From positions 673,001 to 737,000 of the forward strand of contig NC_017542.1 of assembly GCF_000237325.1 (NCBI RefSeq): DNA of 64,000 nt. The letters are read 5' to 3'. The notes under the pieces were generated by a model. The model had not been told where the DNA came from. It did no database searches and worked only from the letters and a program-made list of their open reading frames with translations. This document shows, piece after piece, positions 16,876 through 26,665 of this stretch (within the stretch, counting starts at the first letter, position 1; every line of letters starts with the position of its first letter). The translations under genes were made by a program, and so were the position numbers. This DNA comes from Paenibacillus polymyxa M1. Lineage in GTDB: Bacteria > Bacillota > Bacilli > Paenibacillales > Paenibacillaceae.

Positions 16876-18846
16876 TTACTCCGCTTCATTCTTGGACGAA
16901 GTAAATAGGTCTTGGGGAAGCTCATCCCTCGTAATCACGTAATCGCTGTTGAACACTTTTATGAGATGATCCAGGGAGTTATATTGTCCGTTGCGGATGA
17001 AGTCGCCTGTCCATGTGGTGAAAAAGAGCCAATGTGCTGAATATGTTTGAAGTAATTCAGGATCGCCAATCGGGCCGTTTTCGGACAGACCAACCAGCTT
17101 CTTGCCTTGCACGAGATTCACCAAGCTGTCATACTTGCCGATACTTGGGCTATAATTAGCCGCCTGGTTGTAGATATCCACACTTACAATATCGACGACA
17201 TCGTCTCCCGGATACCACTCGGGGCTCTCGGAGTTCCATACCCAGATCAGGTTGTTCAGGTGATGGTAGTTTGTTAGGCGGTCGTACATGATATGGTACA
17301 GTTGCTTGGCGGAGTCTGGCCCTTGGGCGCCCCACCAGAACCATTTGCCTTCCGCCTCGTGCAGCGGTCTCCACAGCACCGGAACGTGAGCGTCTTGGAG
17401 GCGTTTCAACTGAGCAGCAATAGCATCGATATCCCGTAGGATAAGCTGATACTCTTCCGACTCGGGATGAGTAAGCGCATATTGAACGTCGAATGTAGTA
17501 GCGTCCGTGTAAAACCCGCGCCACCATTCTTTGCCGGGAATATCATGCAGTCCCTTAGGAGCATTCCAGTGCCATGCGAATGTGACAATTCCACCTTCTT
17601 TGGCCCATTGAATCGCCTTTTCCACTTCAGTTGAGGTGGCGCCATGTTCGATGCGAGAGGGGGAATAATCCATCATGTCCGTTGATAATATGGCAGGATA
17701 CTTTCCAGTTTGGTCTTTAATCCACTGGGCATCCTCAAGAGTGTGCTGACCGGAAAGAATGTTGCTGCCGTAACTATCGACGAGATAACCCATAAGTGCC
17801 TTGGTTTCCGCAGTCGCATTCGGGTTTACTGGCTTTTTCTCAATCTGATACAGTTTCGGGGGGGACACTGCTGACAGCTTGACGTAGTCGATATGATATT
17901 GGTCCGAATCGACATTGAACTGTATGGTATTGTTTCCCGCACTCAGCATCAGTTTACCGCCAGATACCTCTGTGTAGCTTGCTGTTGTCGGGAGTGATGT
18001 TTCGCTGGTCTGGCCATTGACCACCAATTGGGTCTTTTTGTCTCCATTGGGGTTACTGTAACCGATTGCAAGATTGTAAAGCCCGCTTGAGGCTGCGTTA
18101 TAGGCAAAGGTTAACGACCCTGTGCCTTTAAAGGTTGCGTAACCGGTACCGGAATAACCCGTATCAGCAGCTTCGATGCTGACCTTACCAGTAATGGCTC
18201 CGTCTTCGGCTTCCATTTTGCTTATTGCAGCTGGCAGATTGGCGAATTCAACCTTCACATACTCGATCCCGTAATATCCCCAGCCTCTTGAAAAAGTCAG
18301 CTCGTTTGTGCCAGCATTCAGCATGATCTTAGTTACCATTTTCTCGTTCACCGCCGCACCTTTCGGAGGAGTAGCCAGCGTTATGTTTTCAGCCATGGTG
18401 CCATTGACCTTGATGCTGGTATCCTTGGAGCCAGTGTCCGCCGGAATGTAGTAGCCGAGGCTCAGCCTATAAAGACCTGCTGTAGGCACGTTCACTTTAA
18501 ACGTAGCCGTCCCGTCAGACTTGCCGGAATTAGGGTCATAGTCATAGAAGAAGGATACATAGCCATCGCCTTTATAAAGCGTATCGCCGGTATAGGGTGT
18601 ATCCCGTTTTTCTACACCGTAACCTTGAAGAATTGCATCTTTGGAGCTGACGACTATAGGAGAGGAATTGCCGTTAGTGGATAAATCTTGACTTGCATTC
18701 ATCACCGTTCGGTCTTCAACACCGGTGACCAAGGGAGCTGATTCTGCTTTTGCTAAGCTTGGAATTAAATTGAGAGATACCAACAAAAAGGATAAGAGAA
18801 CAAAGCTGAGAATACCGAAAGACCTTCTTTTCCATGGATCTGGCAT
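16876..18846 (-). CDS. Secreted GH26 beta-mannanase with two carbohydrate-binding modules
   Basis: The 656-residue enzyme is predicted to cut beta-1,4-mannan outside the cell. A Sec signal peptide (residues 1-36, ending LAKA) is followed by two CBM35-like modules (about 60-205 and 210-325) and a GH26 domain (about 335-640). Catalytic segments are RPLHEAEGKWFWWG (acid/base Glu) and LSENGPIGDPE (nucleophile Glu). I choose ATG 18846, because the GTG at 18855 lies inside the AAGGAGTG ribosome site. Two cre-like boxes stand upstream. It converges on the importer operon and completes a mannan-degradation locus. Confidence 0.93.
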   Translation of the reverse strand: MPDPWKRRSFGILSFVLLSFLLVSLNLIPSLAKAESAPLVTGVEDRTVMNASQDLSTNGNSSPIVVSSKDAILQGYGVEKRDTPYTGDTLYKGDGYVSFFYDYDPNSGKSDGTATFKVNVPTAGLYRLSLGYYIPADTGSKDTSIKVNGTMAENITLATPPKGAAVNEKMVTKIMLNAGTNELTFSRGWGYYGIEYVKVEFANLPAAISKMEAEDGAITGKVSIEAADTGYSGTGYATFKGTGSLTFAYNAASSGLYNLAIGYSNPNGDKKTQLVVNGQTSETSLPTTASYTEVSGGKLMLSAGNNTIQFNVDSDQYHIDYVKLSAVSPPKLYQIEKKPVNPNATAETKALMGYLVDSYGSNILSGQHTLEDAQWIKDQTGKYPAILSTDMMDYSPSRIEHGATSTEVEKAIQWAKEGGIVTFAWHWNAPKGLHDIPGKEWWRGFYTDATTFDVQYALTHPESEEYQLILRDIDAIAAQLKRLQDAHVPVLWRPLHEAEGKWFWWGAQGPDSAKQLYHIMYDRLTNYHHLNNLIWVWNSESPEWYPGDDVVDIVSVDIYNQAANYSPSIGKYDSLVNLVQGKKLVGLSENGPIGDPELLQTYSAHWLFFTTWTGDFIRNGQYNSLDHLIKVFNSDYVITRDELPQDLFTSSKNEAE

Positions 18847-18906
18847 ATTATTCACTCCTTGAATTAGTAGATGTTACCGCCTCGATTGACCTGCAACGTA
18901 TATTAC

Positions 18907-18920
18907 AGAAAACGCTTTCA
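18907..18920 (-). promoter_or_regulatory. cre-like catabolite-repression site upstream of the mannanase
   Basis: Read on the minus strand, TGAAAGCGTTTTCT agrees with the CcpA consensus TGWAANCGNTNWCA except at the last base. It lies about 60 bases before the mannanase start, where it could overlap the promoter. The rest of the 440-base gap (18847-19285) holds no gene I can support. Confidence 0.7.
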
Positions 18921-19005
18921 TTAGTGTGTGCATATTAAGTACACTTTGAAGTAATCGATGACAGGTGAAAGACCAGCTTGCATTTTTAAGCATTCTTTCT
19001 TCATT

Positions 19006-19019
19006 TGTATGCGTTTTCA
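19006..19019 (+). promoter_or_regulatory. Second cre-like site in the mannanase upstream region
   Basis: TGTATGCGTTTTCA matches the cre consensus TGWAANCGNTNWCA with one mismatch. It is about 160 bases upstream of the mannanase start, and cooperative binding with the site at 18907 is possible. Confidence 0.5.
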
Positions 19020-19285
19020 ATATTTGTCATTAATTTTTTAGGACCTCACCTCTCTTTAATTTCATCATAAATTAGAGGCGAGGCAGGAACCATACAATGA
19101 ATTTCGGAGAAAATCATCCTTAAATTATGGATTTTTATACTTCGATAGCAAACAATCTTTATATGTTTTGAAACGTATAACTCAAGATTGTTAAGGCTAC
19201 ATGGGATAAGCGGGAAGGATCGTTTCCATTTGTGGTATCATGCCAATAAGAATATTACCCACATGGGAATGAAAGGGACTAATAC

Positions 19286-20080
19286 ATGATTTCTCATCGA
19301 CTGCTTAGCGACGAAACTGTTTATCAATTAACGAACCAGATTCATAGAGACCAACACTTGTTATTCTATAGCTATTTAAGTCAACGTAAGGAGCAAGCTA
19401 AATTTGTTGGTCAATATGTAGATGACAAGCTGACAGGGGTCTTAGCATACTTTTGCGGGCTCTCCTTCCCTGCGTTTTCTTTCCACTGCATAAACCGAGA
19501 GAAACTTAACTTTTCAGCTCTTATTGCTTTTACTGAGGAACTCATTCAACTTAAGAAAAATACCGTTTGTGGTACAATCCTGTGTGATCGTGACCTACAA
19601 CTTTTTCAGTCTCATGGGCTCATAACGGGTAACCCACAACGTTTCTTAACGATGAAACATATGGATCAATCGAAACTGCTTGATTCTAACTTGGCTGAGT
19701 TAGTTAAGGAAAACGAAGTTCCAGAAATAGTGGATTTATTACGAAATGGGGGCATGAAATTTTTTACGAGGAGCGAACTCGAACAATATCCTTTCCTTGG
19801 GATCAAGGAATGTGGTCATTTTATTGCCGTAGGTGGCTTTCACTTTTATGATTCTAAGCTCGTGGAGCTCGGAAACATATATACAAGCCCTGCTCACAGA
19901 GGGAAAGGGCTAGCAAAGCACTTGACGAGCCAACTTACAAAACTGGGCAGAACGCTATCATCAGATGTCTATCTGGGAGTACTGGAGGAGAACCAAGCTG
20001 CTGTACAACTTTACAAGGGTTTAGGCTATGAGGTTACGGCTGAACAGACGATTGTTGATTTTAAACTATCTATTGATTGA
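19286..20080 (+). CDS. GNAT-family N-acetyltransferase
   Basis: The 264-residue protein has a poorly conserved N-terminal half and a C-terminal GNAT domain (about 130-255). The acetyl-CoA loop reads SPAHRGKGLAKHLTSQL and is followed by the NQAAVQLYKGLGYE motif. The substrate is not evident. A small ORF follows after 24 bases, so the two are probably co-transcribed. Confidence 0.82.
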   Translation: MISHRLLSDETVYQLTNQIHRDQHLLFYSYLSQRKEQAKFVGQYVDDKLTGVLAYFCGLSFPAFSFHCINREKLNFSALIAFTEELIQLKKNTVCGTILCDRDLQLFQSHGLITGNPQRFLTMKHMDQSKLLDSNLAELVKENEVPEIVDLLRNGGMKFFTRSELEQYPFLGIKECGHFIAVGGFHFYDSKLVELGNIYTSPAHRGKGLAKHLTSQLTKLGRTLSSDVYLGVLEENQAAVQLYKGLGYEVTAEQTIVDFKLSID

Positions 20081-20104
20081 CGAAAGAGGAGGAGGGAGAA
20101 GGTT

Positions 20105-20371
20105 TTGGAACAGAATGATATTAATATTCATCAACTGACTGATGAGATCTATCAAATTTTACACAAGAGAATGGATAAACTAGGTATAGCATACGGCATC
20201 GTAACTGAATTTAGTTATAATCCTGAGGAGCCAACTTCATGGACTATTAGTATCGAGAACTCTAAAATCGTGCTCACTTCGGCCATCTTATTCCAATATA
20301 TGAAACAGCATCACAATTTGGAGGATACGTTAACTCATTTTATGCGCGATCACTTTTCATACTTCAATTAA
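20105..20371 (+). CDS. Small hypothetical protein
   Basis: An 88-residue acidic protein begins with TTG 8 bases after a GGAGGGAGAAGG ribosome site, right behind the GNAT gene. I do not recognise a family. The sequence alternates charged and hydrophobic residues with no signal peptide or membrane helix, so a small cytoplasmic alpha/beta protein is likely. The ribosome site and spacing support real translation. Confidence 0.6.
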   Translation: MEQNDINIHQLTDEIYQILHKRMDKLGIAYGIVTEFSYNPEEPTSWTISIENSKIVLTSAILFQYMKQHHNLEDTLTHFMRDHFSYFN

Positions 20372-20501
20372 ACAGTATCCACCGTATTATAAAAACTTAC
20401 TTAAAGATACATATCAATGTAAAGAGGTAAGACCCATAAAGAATGAAATTGCTGAATAAGCAAATAAAGGAAACTGGCTAAGTCAACTGGAGGGTGCAGA
20501 T

Positions 20502-21836
20502 ATGTGGTTTGGGAAGAACGAAACGCAACTGGATCGAATAAAAGACAAACTGAATCAGGCCATGCACAAAGACAAGGATTTCTCGGTGTTTGGAGCATCC
20601 TCACATCAGTACAGGGTTAAAGAGAAGCTTACAGCAAAAGAGCTGGCGGACTGGCAAGCCCACAATCAAGTCATCCTACCCGAGCCTTACGCGCTGTTTT
20701 TAACAAACATCGGCAACGGAGGCGCCGGACCCTATTATGGAATTTATCCGATTGAAAAGGCAACTTCCTATACCGAGCACCAGGCACTCCTTGCAAAATC
20801 CGTTCTGCATCTCGGGATGGCCAAAGAGGAATGGAACCATCTGATTGAGCCCTTGACCAAGGATGAGGACATCCCTGATGAGGAATACGATGACGCCCGT
20901 AATAAGGTGCTGGGCGGCATGTTGTGCATAGGTACCCAAGGCTGCGAATACGACATGTATCTCGTACTTGAAGGGAAATACAGGGGGAGAATTGTGTACA
21001 CCTCCGATTTTCATCCCGATCATCCCTTTTTCTTTGTCTATGAAGACAGCTTTCTGGACTGGTACGAGCGCTGGCTGGATGAAATTATTTTGGATTATGA
21101 TATCGGGTGGTTTGGCAGTCGAATGCCGGGTGATGAGAATGCACTGATCCAGATGTATCAGAGCGCTCCAAACGAAGAAATCCAAGCAAAGGCGCTTGAT
21201 GGAATGTTCAAGTTTAAGGAAGTTGCCCAGCCAACCCTTGGTTTTTTGAAAAACATTGCGGAGCAAAGCCCAAAAAATCGGACCACAGCTGTTTGGCTAA
21301 TCTGCAAAACTTCTTTTGACACGGGTAGAAAATATCTTCTGGAATTGTTGCAATCGGATGAACATAGGGATTTTCTGCAAGCTTTAACGATTCTGCACGC
21401 TTCCAGTAAAACAGCAAATTTAACGGAATTTATTCCAGTGATTTTGCAAAGTCTTGACAGGATTCATGACCCGGAAACGTTGCGTTATGCAGGATATATT
21501 TTAGAGGATTACGGTGAGATTACGCTCCGAAATTTTGCGCCTTTCCTGTGTCACGCCGACCCGAAAATGCAGACCACTGCCATCTATGCCGCGCGTAGTT
21601 GCGAAAACAAGCAGGGAAGCTGGCAGATCATCGAACAGATGTTGATAGGGAGCGATCCGCAGGTTCTAAAAAACATGATTTTATACTGGGGCATTATTCC
21701 ACATGAGAAGTTGCTGCCTTACTATAAGGCGGTATGGCCGGAATATAAAAAAAATCCGAATTTCAAAGAAAAATTTATCGGTTGCTTGCGAGAACTACAT
21801 TTGCCAGATGATTATTTCAATAAAGACGAATCGTGA
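20502..21836 (+). CDS. SMI1/KNR4 (SUKH) domain protein with HEAT-like repeats
   Basis: The 444-residue protein begins with a SUKH-type domain (about 35-200), shown by LPEPYALFLTNIGNGGAGPYYGIYPIEK-like spacing (seen here in two parts: LPEPYALFLTNIGNGGAG, then YYGIYPIE) and a FLDWYERWLDE end helix. From about 215 to 430 it consists of alpha-helical repeats resembling HEAT units. SUKH proteins often act as immunity proteins against polymorphic toxins, but no toxin is next to it. A GGAGGGTG ribosome site precedes ATG 20502. Confidence 0.75.
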   Translation: MWFGKNETQLDRIKDKLNQAMHKDKDFSVFGASSHQYRVKEKLTAKELADWQAHNQVILPEPYALFLTNIGNGGAGPYYGIYPIEKATSYTEHQALLAKSVLHLGMAKEEWNHLIEPLTKDEDIPDEEYDDARNKVLGGMLCIGTQGCEYDMYLVLEGKYRGRIVYTSDFHPDHPFFFVYEDSFLDWYERWLDEIILDYDIGWFGSRMPGDENALIQMYQSAPNEEIQAKALDGMFKFKEVAQPTLGFLKNIAEQSPKNRTTAVWLICKTSFDTGRKYLLELLQSDEHRDFLQALTILHASSKTANLTEFIPVILQSLDRIHDPETLRYAGYILEDYGEITLRNFAPFLCHADPKMQTTAIYAARSCENKQGSWQIIEQMLIGSDPQVLKNMILYWGIIPHEKLLPYYKAVWPEYKKNPNFKEKFIGCLRELHLPDDYFNKDES

Positions 21837-21948
21837 GAAATGAGATTTGGGAATTATGATAACGTGCCAGCAAATTCTACAAGGTAAATCAATAAAAAGC
21901 GAAATAAAGGAAAGGGCAATCCCGCAAAAGGACAGCCCCATAAGCGAG

Positions 21949-22710
21949 CTATTCTATTGAATTTTTCGTTGCCTTATACATATTCTCTACGTGTTCGTCG
22001 ACTTCATTTCGTGACATGCGTAAGCGAGCCACAGAAGTACCATATCCGATTTCTATTTTACCTTCTTCTAATCCTTTGAAAATTCCATCTGCGAAGTCAT
22101 CTAATGGTTCTCCTTGCGTGTGCAATCCTGCTCCACCTAAATCTGTATTCACTGCCGGAGGGACAACTTCAATTACCTCTACAGACGTATCAGAAAGTTG
22201 GTGTCTTAGGCTAATTGTAAATGAATGAAGTGCCGCTTTCGTTGCTGAATAAATCGGAGCAATCACAAACGGCGTAAAAGCTAACCCAGAAGTGACATTA
22301 ATGATAGTCGCCTCTTCTTTTGTTGCAAAATATGGAGCCAGCAGCATGGATAGATGGAAAGGTGCTTCAATGTTAGTTGTGATTTCTTTACTGAAATAAT
22401 CCCAATTGTTTTTTGCATCCGTTTTTAGAACGTTAAAGCGTTGTTGAATACCGGCGTTGTTAACTAACACATTTACTTCTGGATAGTTGGTTGTTACCCA
22501 ATCCGATACTGCTATACGCTCGGATTCAATATTCAAATCACTTACATGAGTAATAAGGCTAGGCAATTTCTCTTTCGCTTTTTGAAGTACATGTTCACGT
22601 CGTCCAGTAACAATGACTTTATTGCCAGCTTTTAAAAATCGTTCTGCAAAAGCTAATCCTATTCCAGTACTTCCACCGGTAATTAGTATTGTATTTCCTG
22701 AAAGTTTCAT
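21949..22710 (-). CDS. SDR-family oxidoreductase, DltE-like
   Basis: A 253-residue classical short-chain dehydrogenase with the TGGSTGIG cofactor loop (residue 11), NNAG near 88 and catalytic YSATK near 158. The overall sequence resembles the DltE group. The substrate is unknown. It stands alone, with a strong terminator in its upstream region that probably belongs to an older neighbour or works in both directions. Confidence 0.85.
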   Translation of the reverse strand: MKLSGNTILITGGSTGIGLAFAERFLKAGNKVIVTGRREHVLQKAKEKLPSLITHVSDLNIESERIAVSDWVTTNYPEVNVLVNNAGIQQRFNVLKTDAKNNWDYFSKEITTNIEAPFHLSMLLAPYFATKEEATIINVTSGLAFTPFVIAPIYSATKAALHSFTISLRHQLSDTSVEVIEVVPPAVNTDLGGAGLHTQGEPLDDFADGIFKGLEEGKIEIGYGTSVARLRMSRNEVDEHVENMYKATKNSIE

Positions 22711-22806
22711 TATATGTTCTCTCCTTTAATCAGTTTTTGTTCTTGTTTCCTGAATGCGTTGTGTCTAAACTATAAATTTAACTTAGATAAAATTATATAT
22801 AAAAAA

Positions 22807-22853
22807 ACGGCAGGCTAGGATTTTATTCTCACATCCTAGTCTACCGTCTTTTA
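22807..22853. terminator. Bidirectional-type terminator hairpin
   Basis: The segment ACGGCAGGCTAGGAT (22807-22821) pairs with ATCCTAGTCTACCGT (22833-22847) with a bulge. A-run and T-run flank the two sides, as in a terminator that can act both ways. It lies between the DltE-like gene start and the helicase stop and best serves the minus-strand helicase gene. Confidence 0.7.
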
Positions 22854-23006
22854 TTTTATTTAGTCTGTCTAAAACTTATTTTTGCAGGGTGCCGGGAAAA
22901 TGTACATTAGTGCTTTTTTGGATTCATTACAGGTCTGCACAAGCCGGATTGGAAATGACGAATGCAGTGGAAGTACAGCTTCATAGCGGCTATACACGCC
23001 TCGCAC

Positions 23007-25442
23007 TTATCTAGCCGGGATATTGCGCGTTCCCTCCGTCATCGGGGAGGAGCAAAGCGGACACACCGGTGGCGTGCCTGCACTGGCCCCCGTGGTGCGG
23101 CGTCCACCTACTGTGTCGCGCCGCATCCACGCCTTGCAGGCGGCGTCCGTGCATTTCCACACAGGCACATCGACGCGTGGCTCTGTCTGTGACCTAGCCG
23201 TCGCCGAGGCCGTCCGTGCTGTAGTGGCTGCTGGGGTTGACCCCGGTCTGCTGCTCACGCGGGTTGCCGTGCCAGACGCTGGCGAACCACCACCGGCCCG
23301 GCTGCCATAACCCGAAGTACCCTTCGGTTGGCCAAAGCTGCTGCGACGCGTGTCCGGCTTGGAAGTCTCGGGGGGAGTGACCCCATAGGCTTCCAGCAAG
23401 AAGCGAGACACGGCGGCAGGCTTGCCGTGATTGGAGGCGGGGGAGGTGATGTACAGCAGCTCCTTCGCCCGGGTGACGGCCACGTAAGCGAGGCGGCGTT
23501 CTTCCTCCAGCGCAGCATCGTTATCCACAGCCGTTGCGGGGGCGGCGCCTGCCCGACGATCCTCTGGCAGCTCGCTGTGTAGAGCCGAGCTATGCGGAAG
23601 GATGCCTTCACTTGCTCCGATCCAATATACGCAAGGGAACTCCAGTCCCTTGGCACGGTGGATCGTCATGAGCCGAACAGCATCGCTGTCTTCCTCTCTG
23701 CGCAGAGATTCCATCTGGCGGTGGCGCTCTGAAAGCTCGTCCGCAAAGTTGACGAATGCCTCTACCGTGTCAAAGCGCTTGGCTGCCGTTTCAAGCTCCT
23801 CCAGACTTTCTTGCATCGTTTCTTTATAATGTGTCCACGCGCCCGTATCTCCGCTTTCCAAATACTTGTCATAAAAGACGCGCCGCATTTCTTGAATGGC
23901 ATAGGCAGGCTTCATGGTAGTGAGACTGCGAATCAACCGAATGCGTTCTTTCACCTGTTCACGCTGAAAATCACGTAGTCGATCCCAGCGGCTGAGGTGG
24001 ATTAGCGGGTATTTTTTAGCCTGCTGTTTCTCTTCGCGCATAATCCATTCCATCCCAGCCTCACGGGAGACATACAGCGGTCCAAGGGTACTTGGAATGG
24101 ATTCCATTCGGCGGGGATTCAGCGACAAGCGCAAGTGATCCATTAAGGGACGAATCAGAGACTGATCGTAAAATACGGCTCCTGCTCCGTACTGAATAAA
24201 TGGGACATCCCGCATAATTAATTGCTCAAAAATAGATCGGCTTCCGCTGGCTGTCCGATGTAAAATAGCGATGTCCCGGTAGCGAAGACGACCTTCTTCT
24301 ACCTGTCCGAGCAGATGAGTAACAATATGTCCCGCCTCTTCCTCAGGCCCAGATGGGGTGGCAAACTGTGGCGGCAAGCCCTCACGCCCGGCAGCCGCAA
24401 GACGTTTGGAGCGTCGATGAACATTTTTGGCGACGATGTTGGAGCCCAGCCCCAAAATGCGTGCATCACTGCGATAATTAATATCAAGAGTAATGACCTT
24501 TGCATCTTTATAGACCTTATCAAACTCCAGAATGGATTCCTGGCGGGCTCCATTAAAGGTATAGATCGTCTGGTCATCATCTCCGACGACCATCAGATTG
24601 CGATGCTTCGCAGCCAATCGTTGCACCATTTCGTATTGCAGGGCATTCGTATCCTGAAATTCATCGACCATGATATAGGAAAAACGTCGTTGAAGCGGCT
24701 GAAGCACATCCGGATCACGCAGGAGAACGGAGGCACGCAGCAGAATATCGTCAAAATCCATTTTGCTCCGTTCCTGTTTCCACGCTTCATAGGCGAGCAT
24801 GGCACGCTTGGCATCCGCTTCCTCGCGTATGGTTTCCGGCAGCTCATCTGCGCTACGGCCTTCCGCTTTCCAGGCGGAGAGGGCGGACAGCAGGCTTTCC
24901 GGCTGGAAAGCCTCACTCAGTCCAAGCTGGCGCAGCATCATTTTCATAACGGTATGCTGGGCCTGTGTTTCACCGAACACTTCATCTTGCACACCGCGAT
25001 GTCGCAGCATCGCCAAAGCGAATGAGTGGAAGGTACGCGCCTGTACTGCGCGTGCAGCGGCAGGTCGCACACCGGGTAGTCCCGCGATGCGCAGCTTCAT
25101 TTCGGCAGCTGCTTTGCTGGTGAAGGTCACCAGCAGGATGGACGATGCAGGGACATCCCGCATCGCCATGAGGTAGCCAGCACGGGCAGCCAGAACCGTG
25201 GTTTTACCGCAGCCAGCCCCTGCCAGGGTTAGAAGGGGGCCTTTACCATGGCGTACAGCCTGAATCTGCGGGCGGTTCAGATGAATGCCCGCGTTCTCTA
25301 TAGCACGAAAATAAGCCGCGTCTTGGTCGGTGTCGGGTACCAGCGTTATACTGGTATCCATAGAAGCTCGACGTGCCTGAGGGCTCGTCGTTGAATAAGG
25401 AACCCCGATGGGTCGAGGGTAAAATGCAGGATTTGGGTTCAT
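23007..25442 (-). CDS. UvrD/PcrA-like superfamily 1 DNA helicase with C-terminal zinc ribbon
   Basis: The 811-residue protein has the SF1A helicase motifs: Walker A AGAGCGKTT near residue 76 (a Cys where Ser is usual), MVDEFQDTN (motif II), GDDDQTIYTFNGA (III), INYRSD (IV), MTIHRAKGLEFPCV (V) and RRLAYVAVTRAKE (VI). After about residue 700 comes a low-complexity Gly/Ser/Ala/Thr linker, then a CX4C...CX2C zinc ribbon. I start at ATG 25442 (MNPNPAFYPRP); an ATG-like extension to 25577 lacks a ribosome site. It is a DNA repair or replication-fork helicase of the smaller UvrD branch. Confidence 0.88.
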   Translation of the reverse strand: MNPNPAFYPRPIGVPYSTTSPQARRASMDTSITLVPDTDQDAAYFRAIENAGIHLNRPQIQAVRHGKGPLLTLAGAGCGKTTVLAARAGYLMAMRDVPASSILLVTFTSKAAAEMKLRIAGLPGVRPAAARAVQARTFHSFALAMLRHRGVQDEVFGETQAQHTVMKMMLRQLGLSEAFQPESLLSALSAWKAEGRSADELPETIREEADAKRAMLAYEAWKQERSKMDFDDILLRASVLLRDPDVLQPLQRRFSYIMVDEFQDTNALQYEMVQRLAAKHRNLMVVGDDDQTIYTFNGARQESILEFDKVYKDAKVITLDINYRSDARILGLGSNIVAKNVHRRSKRLAAAGREGLPPQFATPSGPEEEAGHIVTHLLGQVEEGRLRYRDIAILHRTASGSRSIFEQLIMRDVPFIQYGAGAVFYDQSLIRPLMDHLRLSLNPRRMESIPSTLGPLYVSREAGMEWIMREEKQQAKKYPLIHLSRWDRLRDFQREQVKERIRLIRSLTTMKPAYAIQEMRRVFYDKYLESGDTGAWTHYKETMQESLEELETAAKRFDTVEAFVNFADELSERHRQMESLRREEDSDAVRLMTIHRAKGLEFPCVYWIGASEGILPHSSALHSELPEDRRAGAAPATAVDNDAALEEERRLAYVAVTRAKELLYITSPASNHGKPAAVSRFLLEAYGVTPPETSKPDTRRSSFGQPKGTSGYGSRAGGGSPASGTATRVSSRPGSTPAATTARTASATARSQTEPRVDVPVWKCTDAACKAWMRRDTVGGRRTTGASAGTPPVCPLCSSPMTEGTRNIPAR

Positions 25443-25754
25443 GATCCTGAAACCCCTTTCGTTCTTAAAATCTTCCATTTTCACAAATGGGGGTAGTTTT
25501 TGGTATGATAGAGTTCTAGTCAGCTTTAGTTGATGATAAGAACAAGGCGAATGGACTAAAAATGATGCTGAATTCATGCGGATCTAGAGCAGGAGCGTCA
25601 GAACGTTAATAGGTTGACGCCAATGCCTATAGCCTCAAACAGGCGATATGACCGCATTCCATTATACAGGAGTTCGAGGCTTGCCAACAGAAAAAAACTT
25701 TGGGATATACGGACGGTACAGTGAAATCCGGCTGGATATGGGGAGGAAATGACG

Positions 25755-26600
25755 ATGAAGCTGATTCAACGTATAAAGGAAGGCGCTAATCGCGCAACAG
25801 AAAAGGCGCAGCATGCTGTCGAGATTAGTAAGATTAATTCGCAAATTACAACGATTCAGCAGGAAATGGATGTTCATTTCTTACGAATGGGTCAAATCTT
25901 TTACGAAGGCTACCGGGCATCCGATATGTCAGTGGCTGAAACCGAGATGACACAGTTGTCTACTGCTTGTGATGAGCTTCAGGATGAAATTGATGAGCTG
26001 CGCAGTAGAATTGCAGAATTGAAAAACGCCCATTTATGTACCTGTGGTGCAGTTGTGCCGCTGGATGCGAACTTTTGTCCCAAATGCGGACGCAAGTTAA
26101 ATGGAGGGCAGGCTGCCTCCAAGCAAGTAGCGGCTGTGCGGGAAGAGGTGCCAACAGACGCTTATTCTTTTGATCTGCGCAAGCCTGAGGCAGCGAAGGA
26201 TGCTGTGCCTGCCTACATGGAGTATGCAGAAGATGAAGTCATCGATCGGCATGAACAGGATGAGCGGTATGAAACGCACGATCCAACGGAATCAGACCGC
26301 AATTACACGGTGTCTGATTTTACTCCGGAAGAAAAAGCGGCATTCGATGAAGAGTGGGAGCGCCGTCGTCAGGAAGAACTGGAGAAAGAACACCATCGTC
26401 TTGAAGAACTGGAACGTGAACGGGAGCGTCAGGAGGAGCTGGACGAGCGCATTCGATATTGGAAGGCCAACAATTCGGGAGCAGAGAAGCCGGCAACAGC
26501 GTCAATGCAAATACGCGAAAATGTAAAATGCCAAATCTGCACAGCGGAATTACCCAAAGGCTCCAAATGGTGCCCGCGCTGTGGAGCTGAACAGATTTGA
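25755..26600 (+). CDS. Zinc-ribbon coiled-coil protein
   Basis: The 281-residue protein starts with a helical coiled-coil region (about 1-90). A first zinc ribbon (CTCGAVVPLDANFCPKCG, about 95-115) follows, then an acidic, Glu/Arg-rich segment with long helices (about 190-245), and a second zinc ribbon at the end (CQICTAELPKGSKWCPRCG). The start at ATG 25755 fits the GGGAGG at 25741-25746 better than the ATG at 25749. No enzymatic motif is visible. It lies directly before a TrmB-type regulator gene whose start region overlaps or abuts its end. Confidence 0.75.
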   Translation: MKLIQRIKEGANRATEKAQHAVEISKINSQITTIQQEMDVHFLRMGQIFYEGYRASDMSVAETEMTQLSTACDELQDEIDELRSRIAELKNAHLCTCGAVVPLDANFCPKCGRKLNGGQAASKQVAAVREEVPTDAYSFDLRKPEAAKDAVPAYMEYAEDEVIDRHEQDERYETHDPTESDRNYTVSDFTPEEKAAFDEEWERRRQEELEKEHHRLEELERERERQEELDERIRYWKANNSGAEKPATASMQIRENVKCQICTAELPKGSKWCPRCGAEQI

Positions 26601-26665
26601 CGCAGCCGAACAGGCTGCCGCAGTACACAGACATAACGCCGGGCAGCATAGGGGGAACAGAACAT

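Noticed and set aside
23023..23829. Plus-strand ORFs opposite the helicase C terminus
   Set aside because: The GC-rich antisense strand is open by composition; the helicase frame is conserved.
24315..25176. Plus-strand ORFs of 236 and 125 residues opposite the helicase
   Set aside because: They are antisense shadows of the conserved helicase motifs.
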